Counted from the stretch's first letter, positions 1 to 8,988 are shown. The stretch is DNA of 64,000 bases from DASRFA01 sp035651755 (GCA_035651755.1 DASRFA010000015.1:1-64000); one strand, 5' to 3'. Numbers and translations are program-made. The notes: generated by a model not told the origin, from the letters alone.

Positions 1-654
1 ACGCGCAACCCGCTGCACCGGGCCCACGAGTACGCCCTGGTGGTCGGCGTCGAGAAGCTGACCCGTGAGGGGCACTTCGCCGGCGCCGTGCTCAACCCGC
101 TGGTCGGCGAGACCAAGGGCGACGACGTCAACGCCGTCAACCGCATGCGCACCTACCGCGCCCTGATCGAGAACAAGGCGCTGGGCGAGGGCGACGTGGA
201 CGAGGCGCTGTGGCAGAAGGTCGGACGGAAGTTCACCGACAACCTGATCCTGCTGGGACTGGACATCAAGATGTTCTACGCCGGGCCGAAGGAGGCGATC
301 ATGCACGCCATCTACCGGCAGAACTTCGGCTTCACCGACATCGTCATCGGCCGCAAGCACGCCGATGCGCCGTACCACGACGGGACGGCGATCTGGGGCG
401 ACTTCGACGCGCAGGAGATCTTCGGGAAGCTCGCGGGCGATCTGAAGATCAAGCCCGTCAAGGTCGGCTTCGCGGCGTACTACGACTCGATCGGCCGCGT
501 CGACCTCACCGAGAACCACCCCGACGAGAAGCCGGTGTCGATCTCGGGCAAGGACGTGCGAAAGGCGCTCACCGAAGGGCGGCCCGTCGATCCCCGCATC
601 ATGCGCGAGTCGACGTCGCGGATCCTCGCCGCCGCGATGGCCGGCAAGGCGTGA
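1..654 (+). CDS. sat: Sulfate adenylyltransferase (ATP sulfurylase), 3' part
   Basis: The gene enters from the left edge; the reading frame is open from base 1 and ends at TGA 652-654. ATP sulfurylase makes adenosine 5'-phosphosulfate from ATP and sulfate (or the reverse) in the cytoplasm. The first visible residues, TRNPLHRAHEY, are the ATP-binding loop of the family, normally preceded by Q. Further on come GPKEAIMHAIYR and IVIGRKHADAPY, which match the second nucleotide-binding segment, and ISGKDVRKAL near the end. No APS-kinase domain follows, so it is a monofunctional enzyme. Start and upstream partners lie outside the window, so whether it is assimilatory or dissimilatory cannot be told. 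Confidence 0.93.
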   Translation, partial: TRNPLHRAHEYALVVGVEKLTREGHFAGAVLNPLVGETKGDDVNAVNRMRTYRALIENKALGEGDVDEALWQKVGRKFTDNLILLGLDIKMFYAGPKEAIMHAIYRQNFGFTDIVIGRKHADAPYHDGTAIWGDFDAQEIFGKLAGDLKIKPVKVGFAAYYDSIGRVDLTENHPDEKPVSISGKDVRKALTEGRPVDPRIMRESTSRILAAAMAGKA

Positions 655-675
655 CTCGCTCTCGACCTCGCCGGC

Positions 676-1020
676 TCAGCCGAATTGCACGCTGAAGCCG
701 TAGACGCGGGTCAGGAGGAACGCGAGCGCCAGGAGCGCGACCAGCAGCGTCGACAGCGACGAAACGGCGACCCCGACCAGCACCAGGCTGAGGATCGCGC
801 CGGCGAGGCCGACGAGCGGCGCGGCGAACTCCGGTTGGTTGAACGGCTCGACCGGGCGCGTCAGGCGAGCGATCGCCGTGACCCCGTCGCGCGAGAGCCA
901 CTCCTCGGGCGAGAAGCTCTCCGCCATCTCCCATGCGCGGCTCGCCGACCGCGTGAGCGTGTCCCACGCGATCCCCACGACGTCGAGGACCAACGTCCCC
1001 CCGGCATTCCCCCGCTCCAT
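676..1020 (-). CDS. Small membrane protein, unknown
   Basis: A 114-residue protein that I do not recognise. It starts at ATG (1018-1020) and converges on the ATP sulfurylase gene with about 20 bases between the stops. The first 65 residues are soluble and mixed in charge. Residues from about 66 to 105 are strongly hydrophobic (runs such as GLAGAILSLVLVGVAV and TLLVALLALAFLL) and fit two closely spaced transmembrane helices. Codon use matches the neighbours, and no other long frame in this stretch gives a protein-like sequence. Confidence 0.6.
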   Translation of the reverse strand: MERGNAGGTLVLDVVGIAWDTLTRSASRAWEMAESFSPEEWLSRDGVTAIARLTRPVEPFNQPEFAAPLVGLAGAILSLVLVGVAVSSLSTLLVALLALAFLLTRVYGFSVQFG

Positions 1021-1104
1021 GCGAGGGGAATGGTAGCGCCCCGGCGGCCCGCCGGCCAGCCCGCATCGCGGCCTTACGACCGTGCGGCCGAGCCCGAAAG
1101 CCGA

Positions 1105-1614
1105 TCAGGGTGCGGTGGAAACGGGCTGCGCCCCGATCCAGATGATGAGCACGCCGTCGCCGTGGCGCGGCCCTCCGACGAGGACCGTGCCGGTCGGGCC
1201 GAGCGTCACGTCCGTCCGCACGACCGCGCGGCTGTCCTGGCGGAGGAGGACGTTCAGCAGCACGCGGTCGTCACCGACCGATTTCGGCACGATGCGGAGG
1301 ATCCTGCCGCCGGGGATCTCGACGTCGACCGGATCACCGCGGCTCACGTCGCGGCTTTGCCGGCTCATGAGCTGGTAGGACCGGTAGTGCGGCAGCTTGT
1401 CGAGCTGCCGGCGCATCGCGGCGAGCTGCGAGTCGAAGTGCTCGCCGGTGTTGGTCGCGAACACGGTCACGACCTGAACGATCACGCGCTCGGCCGCCTC
1501 GACCGGGACGACGGCCACCAGCGCGACCAGCGCGACCAGGGAGCTCGCCGCGCTCGCGACGGCGACCGATCTCTCGCGGAAGAACCGCCGGCAGCCGGCG
1601 GCGGCGGGCTTCAT
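1105..1614 (-). CDS. Exported or membrane-anchored protein, third gene of a sigma/anti-sigma operon
   Basis: A 169-residue protein of unknown function. The ATG overlaps the anti-sigma stop codon (ATGA, 1611-1614), so the two are probably translationally coupled. It has a basic start, a hydrophobic stretch at about residues 17-36 (SVAVASAASSLVALVALVAV) and an AEAA-type junction, which fits a signal peptide or N-terminal anchor. The rest is soluble: a segment beginning VVTVFATNTGEHFDSQLAAM, then a beta-rich part with IPGGRILRIVPKSVGDDR. It may be the envelope-side effector or sensor of the sigma system; this is inferred only from position. Confidence 0.68.
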   Translation of the reverse strand: MKPAAAGCRRFFRERSVAVASAASSLVALVALVAVVPVEAAERVIVQVVTVFATNTGEHFDSQLAAMRRQLDKLPHYRSYQLMSRQSRDVSRGDPVDVEIPGGRILRIVPKSVGDDRVLLNVLLRQDSRAVVRTDVTLGPTGTVLVGGPRHGDGVLIIWIGAQPVSTAP

Positions 1615-2375
1615 CGCGCGCTCGTCGGCTTGGGCGCCGTCGGGTCCTCGTCGTCGACCCAGATGACCGTCGTGTCGGTCTCCGGCTCGGTCCACATCGC
1701 AAGCGACCGTCCGCCCGAGTAGTCGACGGACTCGACCTGTACCTGGCTCGCGGCGGGCTTGGCCATCGCCATCCGGGCGGAAGCGGGCTCCGCGCGCGAC
1801 GGCGCGGTGGGAGCGGACGCGATCTGCGGCACGACCGGCGCATCGCCGACCGGCGCGTCGCCTCTTCCGACGAGGAGCGCGGCGACGAGCGAAGCGGCGA
1901 GCGCCGCGCCGGCAGCGAGCGGCCACGATCGGCTCGCGGAGCGCGGGGCCTCGCGCGCGAGCCACTCGCCCGCGGGATCGAGCGACTCGTCGAAGCCGCC
2001 ATCGTCGGCGGTGCGCGCGGGAGCGCGTCGCCCGATGAGCCAGCCCGTGCTGCGCGACGACGCCGCCGCGAGGCGGAGCCAGCCGTGGTCGGCACCGTTC
2101 CTGCGACCGGCTCCGCGCCGCGAGCGAGCGCCGCGGTCCGCTGCGGACGATCCGATGGCCGCAGCGACGCCCTGCCAGACCCGGCCGACGTCCACCTGGG
2201 AGACCTCGTCATCGACCGCCGCGACCAGCAGCTCCTGCAGCCGCTCGCGATCGCCGACCTCGCTCTCGCAGCGCTTGCAGCGCGTCACGTGGAGAGCCGC
2301 GTCGCGCATCAGGCGACCGTCGAGCTCGCCGTCGAAGAAGGCGTCGAGGAGCCGCTCGGCGTCCCTGCAGTTCAA
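1611..2375 (-). CDS. Anti-sigma factor, zinc-finger (zf-HC2) type
   Basis: A 254-residue protein. I place the start at TTG (2373-2375), which overlaps the TGA of the sigma gene (TTGA), because the conserved domain begins immediately after it: LNCRDAERLLDAFFDGELDG, then HVTRCKRC. This is the HxxxCxxC zinc-binding anti-sigma fold that holds an ECF sigma factor inactive. A soluble linker follows, then one hydrophobic helix (WPLAAGAALAASLVAALLV), which would anchor it in the inner membrane, and an external tail ending in VIWVDDEDPTAPKPTSAR. Coupling to both neighbours suggests balanced synthesis with its sigma factor. Confidence 0.82.
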   Translation of the reverse strand: MNCRDAERLLDAFFDGELDGRLMRDAALHVTRCKRCESEVGDRERLQELLVAAVDDEVSQVDVGRVWQGVAAAIGSSAADRGARSRRGAGRRNGADHGWLRLAAASSRSTGWLIGRRAPARTADDGGFDESLDPAGEWLAREAPRSASRSWPLAAGAALAASLVAALLVGRGDAPVGDAPVVPQIASAPTAPSRAEPASARMAMAKPAASQVQVESVDYSGGRSLAMWTEPETDTTVIWVDDEDPTAPKPTSAR

Positions 2376-2953
2376 GAGAACTCCTTGAGGCGCCGCTGGA
2401 GCTTCTTGCGCGCGTAATGCAGCCGGCTCATCACGGTGCCCTTGGAGCACTGCATCACGCGGCTGATCTCCTCATACGACAGACCTTCCAGTTCTCGAAG
2501 CAATATCACGGCTTTGTGATCCGGGGTCAACTCGTCGATCGCCTCGCGGACGCGAGCGCGCAGCTCGCTGTCCTTGGCCGCCTGGAAAGGGTCGCCGCCG
2601 GGCGTCTCGTCGCCGATGCGATCGAGGACGTCCTCGTTCGAGTCGGCGAACGGCCGGTTGTTCTCGACGATCGGTCGACGCCACTCGCGGCGCTGGTAGT
2701 CGATCGCGAGGTTGACCGCGATCCGATAGATCCAGGTGTAGAAGCTCGCATCGCCTTTGAATCGTCCGATCGACCGGAATGCTTTGATGAACGTCTCCTG
2801 CGTCACATCGAGCGCGGCCTCCCGGTCGTGCAGCATTCCCATCACGACCGCGAGCACCCTTCGCTGGTAGCGCTCGACGAGCTCGCGGAAGGCGTCCCGA
2901 TCGCCATCCCCCGCGAGCCGGACGAGATCCCAGTCTGTCCGCTCTGCCGACAC
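2372..2953 (-). CDS. ECF (RpoE-like) RNA polymerase sigma factor
   Basis: A 193-residue extracytoplasmic-function sigma factor starting at GTG (2951-2953). Region 2 is clear: residues near AFRELVERYQRRVLAV, then DVTQETFIKAFRSI and FYTWIYRIAVNLAIDYQRR, which contacts core polymerase and the -10 element. Region 4 reads VREAIDELTPDHKAVILLRE followed by the helix-turn-helix SYEEISRVMQCSKGTVMSRL. The cognate anti-sigma factor lies directly downstream and overlaps the stop. The gene starts only 25 bases after polA stops, so it may be read through from polA or have its own autoregulated promoter within polA. Confidence 0.93.
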   Translation of the reverse strand: MSAERTDWDLVRLAGDGDRDAFRELVERYQRRVLAVVMGMLHDREAALDVTQETFIKAFRSIGRFKGDASFYTWIYRIAVNLAIDYQRREWRRPIVENNRPFADSNEDVLDRIGDETPGGDPFQAAKDSELRARVREAIDELTPDHKAVILLRELEGLSYEEISRVMQCSKGTVMSRLHYARKKLQRRLKEFS

Positions 2954-2978
2954 TAGACGCAGGCCCCGGGCGGGAAAT

Positions 2979-5612
2979 TCACCGCATCGCCGCCCAGTTG
3001 GGACCCCGCTTCAGGTCGACCACGAGCGGCACCGCAAGCTCCACGACAGACTCCATGCTGCGTCGCACCATGTCGCCGGCTTCGTCGGCCGCCGCGGCCG
3101 GGACCTCGAGCAGCAGCTCGTCGTGGACCTGGAGCAGCATGCGCGCTCCGGTCGCGGAGCGCTCGAGCTCGCGCTCGACGCGCAGCATCGCGAGCTTGAT
3201 GATGTCGGCCGCGCTGCCCTGGATCGGGCTGTTCCAGGCCATGCGCTCCGCCGCCTGCCGGAGGTTCGGAACGCGCGAGCCGAGGTCGGGCAGGTAGCGC
3301 CGGCGGCCGATCATCGTCGTCACGAACCCGTCGCGGCGGCCGGCCTCGAGCACCCGGTCCGCGAATGCGCGGACCCGTGCGTAGCGCTCGAAATAGCGCC
3401 GGATGTAGAGGTCGGCTTCCGCGAGCGGGATGTGCAGCTCGCGCGAGAGGCGTTGCGGCCCCATCCCGTACAGGACGCCGAAGTTGATCACCTTCGCGCG
3501 CCGACGCATGTCGGGCGTGACCTGGTCCGGCGCGACCCCGAAGACCTCGGCCGCGGTGCGGCGGTGGATGTCCTCGCCGCTCCGGAAGGCCGCGAGCAGG
3601 ACCGGGTCCTCCGTCAGGTGTGCGAGCACGCGGAGCTCGATCTGCGAGTAGTCGCCGGCGACCAGCACCATGTCCGGCGGCGCGACGAACGCCTCGCGGA
3701 TTCGCCGGCCCTCCGCGGTCCGGATCGGGATGTTCTGGAGGTTCGGCTCGCTGGAGGAGAGCCTGCCGGTCGACGCGACCGTCTGGTTCATGGACGTGCG
3801 GAGCCGGCCGGTGTCCGCATCGACGAGCGCGATGAGCGACGTGACGTAGGTCGAGATCAGCTTCTGAAGCGCGCGGTGCTCGCACACCTTGGCGGCGATG
3901 GGATGGGATTCCGCGAGCTTCGCCAGCACGTCCGCGTCGACCGAGAGCCCGGTCTTGCCGCGCTTCACGCCCTTCGTCGGAAGCTTGAGCTTGTCGAACA
4001 GCACCTCGCGGAGCTGGTTCGGCGACGAGATGTTGAACGGGCCGCCCGCGAGCTCGTGGATCTCCCTCTCGAGCGCGTCCGCGGCGCATCGGAACTCGTC
4101 GCCGGCGCGCGTCAGGACGGCGCGGTCGATCAGGAGCCCGCGCGCCTCGACGACGGCGAGCACGCGCGCGAGCGGCAGCTCGACCTCGCGGTAGAGACCT
4201 TCGAGCCCTGCGGCCGCGAGCTCGCCGAGGAGCGTCGGCCCGAGCTCGAGGAGCGCGGACGCGACCGCGGCCGCGCGCGCCGCCGGTTCCGCGGTCGCCG
4301 GATCGGGAAGCGATCGCCCGAGGCGGTCGCTCACGAGCGCATCGATCGTGTAGGCGCGGCGCGACGGGTCGAGGACGTAGGCGGCGAGCGAGACGTCGCA
4401 GAGCGTCGTCGCCGACTGCGCGCCGAGCTCGTCGTCGAGGCCGACGAGGTGCAGGGCGGTCTTCAGATCGTCGACGAAGATCGCGCCGTGCGATCCGCCG
4501 CCGGCGGCGAGCAGCGCGCGCACGCAATCGGGGACCCGCGTGCAGTGGAAGACCGGGCCCTCGCCTTCGAGCGCGATCGCCGCGCCCGCCGCGCGCGGTC
4601 GCCCGCCGGCGAGGTTCGCGCCGGCGGCGGGAGGCACCAGGGCGAGACCCGCGGTCTTTCCGAGCGACGCCCAGTGGTCGAACGCGTCCGGCGACACGGT
4701 CTCGACCGGGCGCGCGACCACGGGCGCATCGTCGACGAGGAAGTCCTTCAGGAGCTTCGCGAACTCCAGCTCCTCGGCGAGGCGGCGGAGCTTCGGATCG
4801 GGCGCTGCCCGCACGAGGTCGTCGATCCGCACGTCGAGCGGGACGTCCGTCCGGATCGTCGCGAGGAACCGGCTCTGGCGCGCCGCCGCCTCGTCCGCGG
4901 CGAGCACGCTCCGGACGCGCTGCGCGCCGCGGAGCCCGATGCCGTCGACCTCGTCGAGCCGGCGGTAGAGCTCGTCCACGGATCCGAAGTGCGCGATCAG
5001 CCGGCTCGCGGTCTTCTCGCCGATTCCCTTCACGCCCGGGATGTTGTCGATCGAGTCGCCCATGAGGGCCATGACGTCGACGACCTGCTCCGGGGTCACG
5101 CCGAACCGCTCCCTCACCTCCGCGACGCCCGTCACGCGGTCGTGCATCGTGTCGAGCAAGGTCACGTGCGGCCCGACGAGCTGCATCATGTCCTTGTCGC
5201 TCGTGACGACGACGACCTCGAAGCCGCGCCCGACCGCTTGCGCGGCGAGCGTGCCGATGACGTCGTCGGCCTCGACGCCCGGGACCTCGAGGCGGGGGAG
5301 CCCGAGCGCCTCGACGATGCGGCGGACGTACGGGATCTGGACGACGAGATCCGACGGCGTCTCGGCGCGATTGGCCTTGTACTCGGCGTACGCGTCGTCG
5401 CGGAACGTCCTGCCGGGCGTGTCGAACGAGACCGCGATGTGGCTGCAATCGTGCTCGCGCAAGAGCTTCACGAGCATGCTCGTGAAGCCGTAGACCGCTC
5501 CGGTCGGAAGGCCGGAGCGCGTCGTCAGCGACGGGAGCGCGTGGAACGCGCGGTACAGGATGCCGCTCGCGTCGACCAGGCAGAGCCGCTGGGCGGTCTT
5601 GGCATCCGACAC
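2979..5612 (-). CDS. polA: DNA polymerase I, proofreading domain degenerate
   Basis: An 877-residue family A DNA polymerase for repair and Okazaki-fragment processing, starting at ATG 5610-5612. The N-terminal 5' nuclease domain (about residues 8-290) has CLVDASGILYRAFHALP, VSFDTPGRTFRDD, GVEADDVIGTLA, TSDKDMMQLV and GDSIDNIPGVKGIGEKTA. The polymerase domain has motif A DYSQIELR (654-661), motif B around 702-716 (RRRAKVINFGVLYG) and motif C VHDE (829-832). The middle region (about 310-490) lacks the DxE and the later Asp residues of an active 3'-5' exonuclease, so proofreading is probably absent, as in Taq polymerase. It is shorter than the E. coli enzyme (928 residues). Confidence 0.96.
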   Translation of the reverse strand: MSDAKTAQRLCLVDASGILYRAFHALPSLTTRSGLPTGAVYGFTSMLVKLLREHDCSHIAVSFDTPGRTFRDDAYAEYKANRAETPSDLVVQIPYVRRIVEALGLPRLEVPGVEADDVIGTLAAQAVGRGFEVVVVTSDKDMMQLVGPHVTLLDTMHDRVTGVAEVRERFGVTPEQVVDVMALMGDSIDNIPGVKGIGEKTASRLIAHFGSVDELYRRLDEVDGIGLRGAQRVRSVLAADEAAARQSRFLATIRTDVPLDVRIDDLVRAAPDPKLRRLAEELEFAKLLKDFLVDDAPVVARPVETVSPDAFDHWASLGKTAGLALVPPAAGANLAGGRPRAAGAAIALEGEGPVFHCTRVPDCVRALLAAGGGSHGAIFVDDLKTALHLVGLDDELGAQSATTLCDVSLAAYVLDPSRRAYTIDALVSDRLGRSLPDPATAEPAARAAAVASALLELGPTLLGELAAAGLEGLYREVELPLARVLAVVEARGLLIDRAVLTRAGDEFRCAADALEREIHELAGGPFNISSPNQLREVLFDKLKLPTKGVKRGKTGLSVDADVLAKLAESHPIAAKVCEHRALQKLISTYVTSLIALVDADTGRLRTSMNQTVASTGRLSSSEPNLQNIPIRTAEGRRIREAFVAPPDMVLVAGDYSQIELRVLAHLTEDPVLLAAFRSGEDIHRRTAAEVFGVAPDQVTPDMRRRAKVINFGVLYGMGPQRLSRELHIPLAEADLYIRRYFERYARVRAFADRVLEAGRRDGFVTTMIGRRRYLPDLGSRVPNLRQAAERMAWNSPIQGSAADIIKLAMLRVERELERSATGARMLLQVHDELLLEVPAAAADEAGDMVRRSMESVVELAVPLVVDLKRGPNWAAMR

Positions 5613-5770
5613 CCCGGAACGAGTACCAACGGGCCCCCGGGAAGTCCATTTCGCGGGCGGCGCGGCGCGCTCGCCGACGCGCGCGCGGGTCGCGTTTCTC
5701 TGCTTGCGGTGCGACTCGCGACGCGACCGCGCGCGGAGCGGCGGAGCGCAATCGCTCGAGGCGGTTCACC

Positions 5771-5799
5771 TTGACAAGCGGCGGGGCGGAAACTAAGAA
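5771..5799 (+). promoter_or_regulatory. Predicted sigma-70 promoter of the gldA-like operon
   Basis: TTGACA at 5771-5776 is a perfect -35 box; after exactly 17 bases comes TAAGAA (5794-5799) as a weaker -10. Transcription would begin near 5806 and leave a leader of about 35 bases before the ATG at 5841. It sits in the 228-base region between the divergent polA and transporter genes. Confidence 0.5.
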
Positions 5800-5840
5800 C
5801 GCGCCGAATTTTTCCGCGGGTTGTTCGTCGAAACGCGAAC

Positions 5841-6623
5841 ATGATCGAGGTCCATGACCTGACCAAGCGCTACGGCGACCGGGTCGCCGTCGCCGGAGTC
5901 TCGTTCTCGGTGGCGCGCGGCCAGGTGCTCGGCTTCCTCGGCCCGAACGGAGCCGGGAAAACCACGACCATGCGCATGCTCACGGGCTTCCTCCCGCCCA
6001 CGAGCGGCACGGCGCGCGTCGCGGGCTTCGACGTCTTCACGCAGTCGGCAGAGGTGCGCCGCCGGATCGGATACCTGCCCGAGAACCCGCCGCTCTATCC
6101 CGACATGACGGTCTGGTCCTACCTGACGTTCGTCGCGAAGCTGAAGGGCGTCGCGCGGTCGCAGGTCGCGGACGCGCGCGAGCGCGCGATCGCTCGCACC
6201 GGCCTCGCCGCCGTCGGCGATCGGCTGCTGTCGCACCTCTCGAAGGGGTATCGCCAGCGCGTCGGGCTCGCGCAGGCGATCATCAACGAGCCCGAGGTCC
6301 TGGTCCTCGACGAGCCGACGATCGGCCTCGACCCGCGCCAGATCATCGAGATCCGGAGCCTGATCAAGGACCTCGCGGGCGAGCGCACGGTCATCCTGTC
6401 GACGCACATCCTGCCGGAGGTCTCGCAGGTGTGCGACAAGGTCGTCATCATCAACGACGGCCGGATCGCGTGCGAGGACACGCTCGCGAACCTGACGCGC
6501 GAGGGCAGCCTCGAGGAGGTCTTCCTGCGCTTCATCACGGCGGACACCGCGCTCGCGCACGAGCGCGACGCCACGCCGCCGGGCGAGCCCGATCAGCCGC
6601 CGCCCGCAGGGCACGGAGGCTGA
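5841..6623 (+). CDS. ABC transporter ATP-binding protein, GldA/CcmA-like
   Basis: A 260-residue ATPase subunit. Walker A is GPNGAGKTT (34-42), Walker B is VLVLDEPTIGLDP, and the H-loop is STHILPEV. The signature is LSKGYRQR instead of the common LSGGQ; this form is usual in GldA and related ATPases. It starts at ATG 5841 and is followed three bases after its stop by the permease gene, then a GldG-like protein and a DUF4340 protein, the typical order of GldA-GldF-GldG operons. The substrate is unknown; gliding itself is not implied outside Bacteroidetes. The C-terminal tail is rich in Pro and Gly. Confidence 0.92.
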   Translation: MIEVHDLTKRYGDRVAVAGVSFSVARGQVLGFLGPNGAGKTTTMRMLTGFLPPTSGTARVAGFDVFTQSAEVRRRIGYLPENPPLYPDMTVWSYLTFVAKLKGVARSQVADARERAIARTGLAAVGDRLLSHLSKGYRQRVGLAQAIINEPEVLVLDEPTIGLDPRQIIEIRSLIKDLAGERTVILSTHILPEVSQVCDKVVIINDGRIACEDTLANLTREGSLEEVFLRFITADTALAHERDATPPGEPDQPPPAGHGG

Positions 6624-6626
6624 GGC

Positions 6627-7403
6627 GTGCGCAACGTCCTCACGATCGCCGGGCGCGAGCTGCGCTCGATCTTCGTGTCGCCGATCGCCTACGTCGTCAT
6701 GACCGGCTTCTTGCTCCTCGGCGGCTGGTTCTTCTTCAACCTGCTCGCGCGCTTCAACCTGCTCGTCTCGATGTACTCGAGCTTCCAGGGCGGCGCCGAG
6801 GCCATGCAGCGCCTGAACGTGAACGAGTTCGTGCTGGCGCCGCTCCTCCACAACCTGTCCGTCGTGCTGGTGATCCTCGTCCCGATGATCACCATGCGGA
6901 GCTTCGCCGAGGAGAAGCGCTCGGGGACGTACGAGCTCCTGCTCACGTCGCCGGTCGGGATCTGGGAGATCGTGCTCGGAAAGTTCCTCGGGACGGCCGT
7001 TTTCCTGACCGTCATGGTGGCCCTCACGGGGATCTACGGGGCGATCCTCGCGTTCTACGGCAACCCCGAGCTCGGCATCATGCTGGCCGGCTACCTCGGG
7101 CTCTACCTGCTCGCGCTCACCTTCCTCGCGATCGGGATGTTCGCGTCGTCGCTCACCGAGAACCAGATCATCGCGGCGGTCACCGGCCTCGTGATCATGC
7201 TGCTGCTGTTCGTCGTCGGGTGGGCGGCGGACACCGCCGGCGAGACCCTCGGCGCCGTCCTGCGCTACACCTCGGTGATCGAGCACTCGAGCGAGATGAT
7301 CCGCGGCGTGATCGACACCAAGAGCCTCGTCTATTTCGCCTCGATGATCGCGGGCTGGATGTTCTTGACGGAGCGCTCCGTCGAGTCGATTCGCTGGCGC
7401 TAG
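6627..7403 (+). CDS. ABC-2 type permease, GldF-like
   Basis: A 258-residue inner-membrane protein starting at GTG 6627, three bases after the ATPase stop. It opens with RNVLTIAGRELRSIFVSPIAYVV, the usual GldF start, and has about six hydrophobic helices. The stretch ITMRSFAEEKRSGTYELLLTSPV is the family's cytoplasmic coupling motif before helix three. A large loop of about 35 residues after the first helix holds the sequence GGAEAMQRLNVNEFVLAPL. It would pair with the upstream ATPase; the next two genes supply the periplasmic parts. Confidence 0.9.
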   Translation: MRNVLTIAGRELRSIFVSPIAYVVMTGFLLLGGWFFFNLLARFNLLVSMYSSFQGGAEAMQRLNVNEFVLAPLLHNLSVVLVILVPMITMRSFAEEKRSGTYELLLTSPVGIWEIVLGKFLGTAVFLTVMVALTGIYGAILAFYGNPELGIMLAGYLGLYLLALTFLAIGMFASSLTENQIIAAVTGLVIMLLLFVVGWAADTAGETLGAVLRYTSVIEHSSEMIRGVIDTKSLVYFASMIAGWMFLTERSVESIRWR

Positions 7404-7424
7404 CTCCCGGGCCGGAACTCCTCG

Positions 7425-8963
7425 ATGCGAAGATCCCAGTCGCTGCTCGGACTCGTCGGTCTCATCCTGGTCGTCTTCGGCGGGATCGCGCTCTACTTCA
7501 CGGGCGCGCTCTCGCTCTACGTCCTCGTGCACCTCGGCGTCGGTGCGGCGCTGCTCGTGTACTTCCTCGCCGCCCGCTTCGGCGACCTCGGCCAGCTCCT
7601 GTCGTCCCGCTCGACGAAGTACGGCGCGAACATGGTCGTGTCATCGGTCCTCTTCATCGTGCTGCTCGTCGCCGCGAACTGGCTCGGGACGCGCTACAAC
7701 AAGCGCTTCGACCTGAGCGAGGCAGGTGCGTTCAGCCTCGCTCCGCAGGCGAAGAGCGTGCTCGAAGGGGTCGACTCCGACGTCGAGCTCCAGGCCTTCC
7801 TCGAGGGCGGCCACGATCCCCAGATCGAGGCGATCCTCGACAGCTTCGCGAGCGCGTCGCCGCGCGTGAAGACGAAGCTCATCGATCCCGACAAGCAGCC
7901 GGAGCTCGCCGAGAAGTACGGCGTGCGCGCGTACCGTACCGTGCGCGTCGCGTTCAAGGACCAGGCGACGACGGTCTCGCAGGCGAGCGAGGAGTCGCTC
8001 ACCAACGCGATCATCAAGGTGACTCGCCAGAAGAAGGAGAACGTCTGCTTCGTCGAGGGCGCCGGCGAGCCGAGCATCGACGACACGCAGGACCCGGGCG
8101 GCTACGGCGAGGCGAAGGCCGCCCTGGCGGCCGAGAACTACGACGTGAAGAAGGTCTTCCTCGCCCAGGATGCGAAGGTCCCCGACGACTGCAACGTCCT
8201 CGCGCTCGTCGCGCCCGAGAAGCCGCTCACCGACGAGGAGGTGAAGGCGATCGGCGACTTCCTCGGAAAGGGCGGCCGCGTCCTGCTGCTCCTGTCGCCC
8301 GGCACGGGTGCGCAGCTGAAGCCGCTGCTCGCGAAGTACGGGGTCGCCGTCGGCGACGACGTCGTGATCGACCAGGTGGTCGATCTCTTCCGCGGTCCGC
8401 AGAAGGTGATGGAGCAGTACGTGAGCACGTACGGCGCGCATCCCATCACGAAGGACCTGAAGGAGCGGACGCTCTTCCGCTTCACGCGCAGCGTCTCGCC
8501 GGGCGACGCGAAGCCCGGCCTGACCGTGACGTCGATCGCGAAATCGAGCCAGTCGAGCTGGGCGGAGACCGACCTCCCGCGCCTCTTCAAGGACAGTCAG
8601 GCCGAGCTCGACGAGGGCAAGGACACCAAGGGGCCGATCTCGATCGCGGTCGCGGTCGACGCGAAGCTGAAGGAGCTCGGGCTCGGGGACGGCGAGGCGC
8701 GCCTGGTCGTCTTCGGCACCGGCAAGCTCGGCGACAACCGGAACATCAACCAGTTCTTCAACCGCGACCTGCTCCTCAACTCGGTCGGCTGGCTCGGAAG
8801 CCAGGAGGAGCTGCTCTCGATCCGCCCGCGCACGGTGCGCGCGTCGCGCGTGCGCTTCACGCAGGATCAGGCGACGGTCATCTTCTACCTCTCCGTGCTC
8901 GTCCTCCCGGAGATCCTGCTCGTCGCGGGACTCGCGGTCTGGTGGAGAAGGTCGAGCCTCTGA
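7425..8963 (+). CDS. GldG-like ABC auxiliary protein
   Basis: A 512-residue protein starting at ATG 7425. It has hydrophobic helices near the N-terminus (LLGLVGLILVVFGGIALYF, LYVLVHLGVGAALLVYFL, VVSSVLFIVLLVAAN), then a long extracytoplasmic domain and a single C-terminal helix (FYLSVLVLPEILLVAGLAVWW) ending in basic residues. The motif NKRFDLSEAGAFSLAPQ is the start of the GldG/Gldg_ABC region, and GDFLGKGGRVLLLLSPGT belongs to its later Rossmann-like part. It follows the permease by about 20 bases and precedes the DUF4340 gene, as in related operons. Its role is probably to link the transporter to a periplasmic substrate; it is not known precisely. Confidence 0.87.
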   Translation: MRRSQSLLGLVGLILVVFGGIALYFTGALSLYVLVHLGVGAALLVYFLAARFGDLGQLLSSRSTKYGANMVVSSVLFIVLLVAANWLGTRYNKRFDLSEAGAFSLAPQAKSVLEGVDSDVELQAFLEGGHDPQIEAILDSFASASPRVKTKLIDPDKQPELAEKYGVRAYRTVRVAFKDQATTVSQASEESLTNAIIKVTRQKKENVCFVEGAGEPSIDDTQDPGGYGEAKAALAAENYDVKKVFLAQDAKVPDDCNVLALVAPEKPLTDEEVKAIGDFLGKGGRVLLLLSPGTGAQLKPLLAKYGVAVGDDVVIDQVVDLFRGPQKVMEQYVSTYGAHPITKDLKERTLFRFTRSVSPGDAKPGLTVTSIAKSSQSSWAETDLPRLFKDSQAELDEGKDTKGPISIAVAVDAKLKELGLGDGEARLVVFGTGKLGDNRNINQFFNRDLLLNSVGWLGSQEELLSIRPRTVRASRVRFTQDQATVIFYLSVLVLPEILLVAGLAVWWRRSSL

Positions 8964-8988
8964 GGGCGATCGCGCCGAGACCTTCGCG

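Noticed and set aside
1334..2212. A 292-codon frame overlapping the anti-sigma gene and its downstream neighbour
   Set aside because: Low-complexity Arg/Ser/Pro product without motifs; the frames with zf-HC2 and signal features are clearly the coding ones.
2953..5774. Very long open frames overlapping polA on both strands (over 880 codons)
   Set aside because: They are by-products of high GC: their translations are almost all Arg, Ala, Gly and Pro, with no domain, while the polA frame has every family motif.
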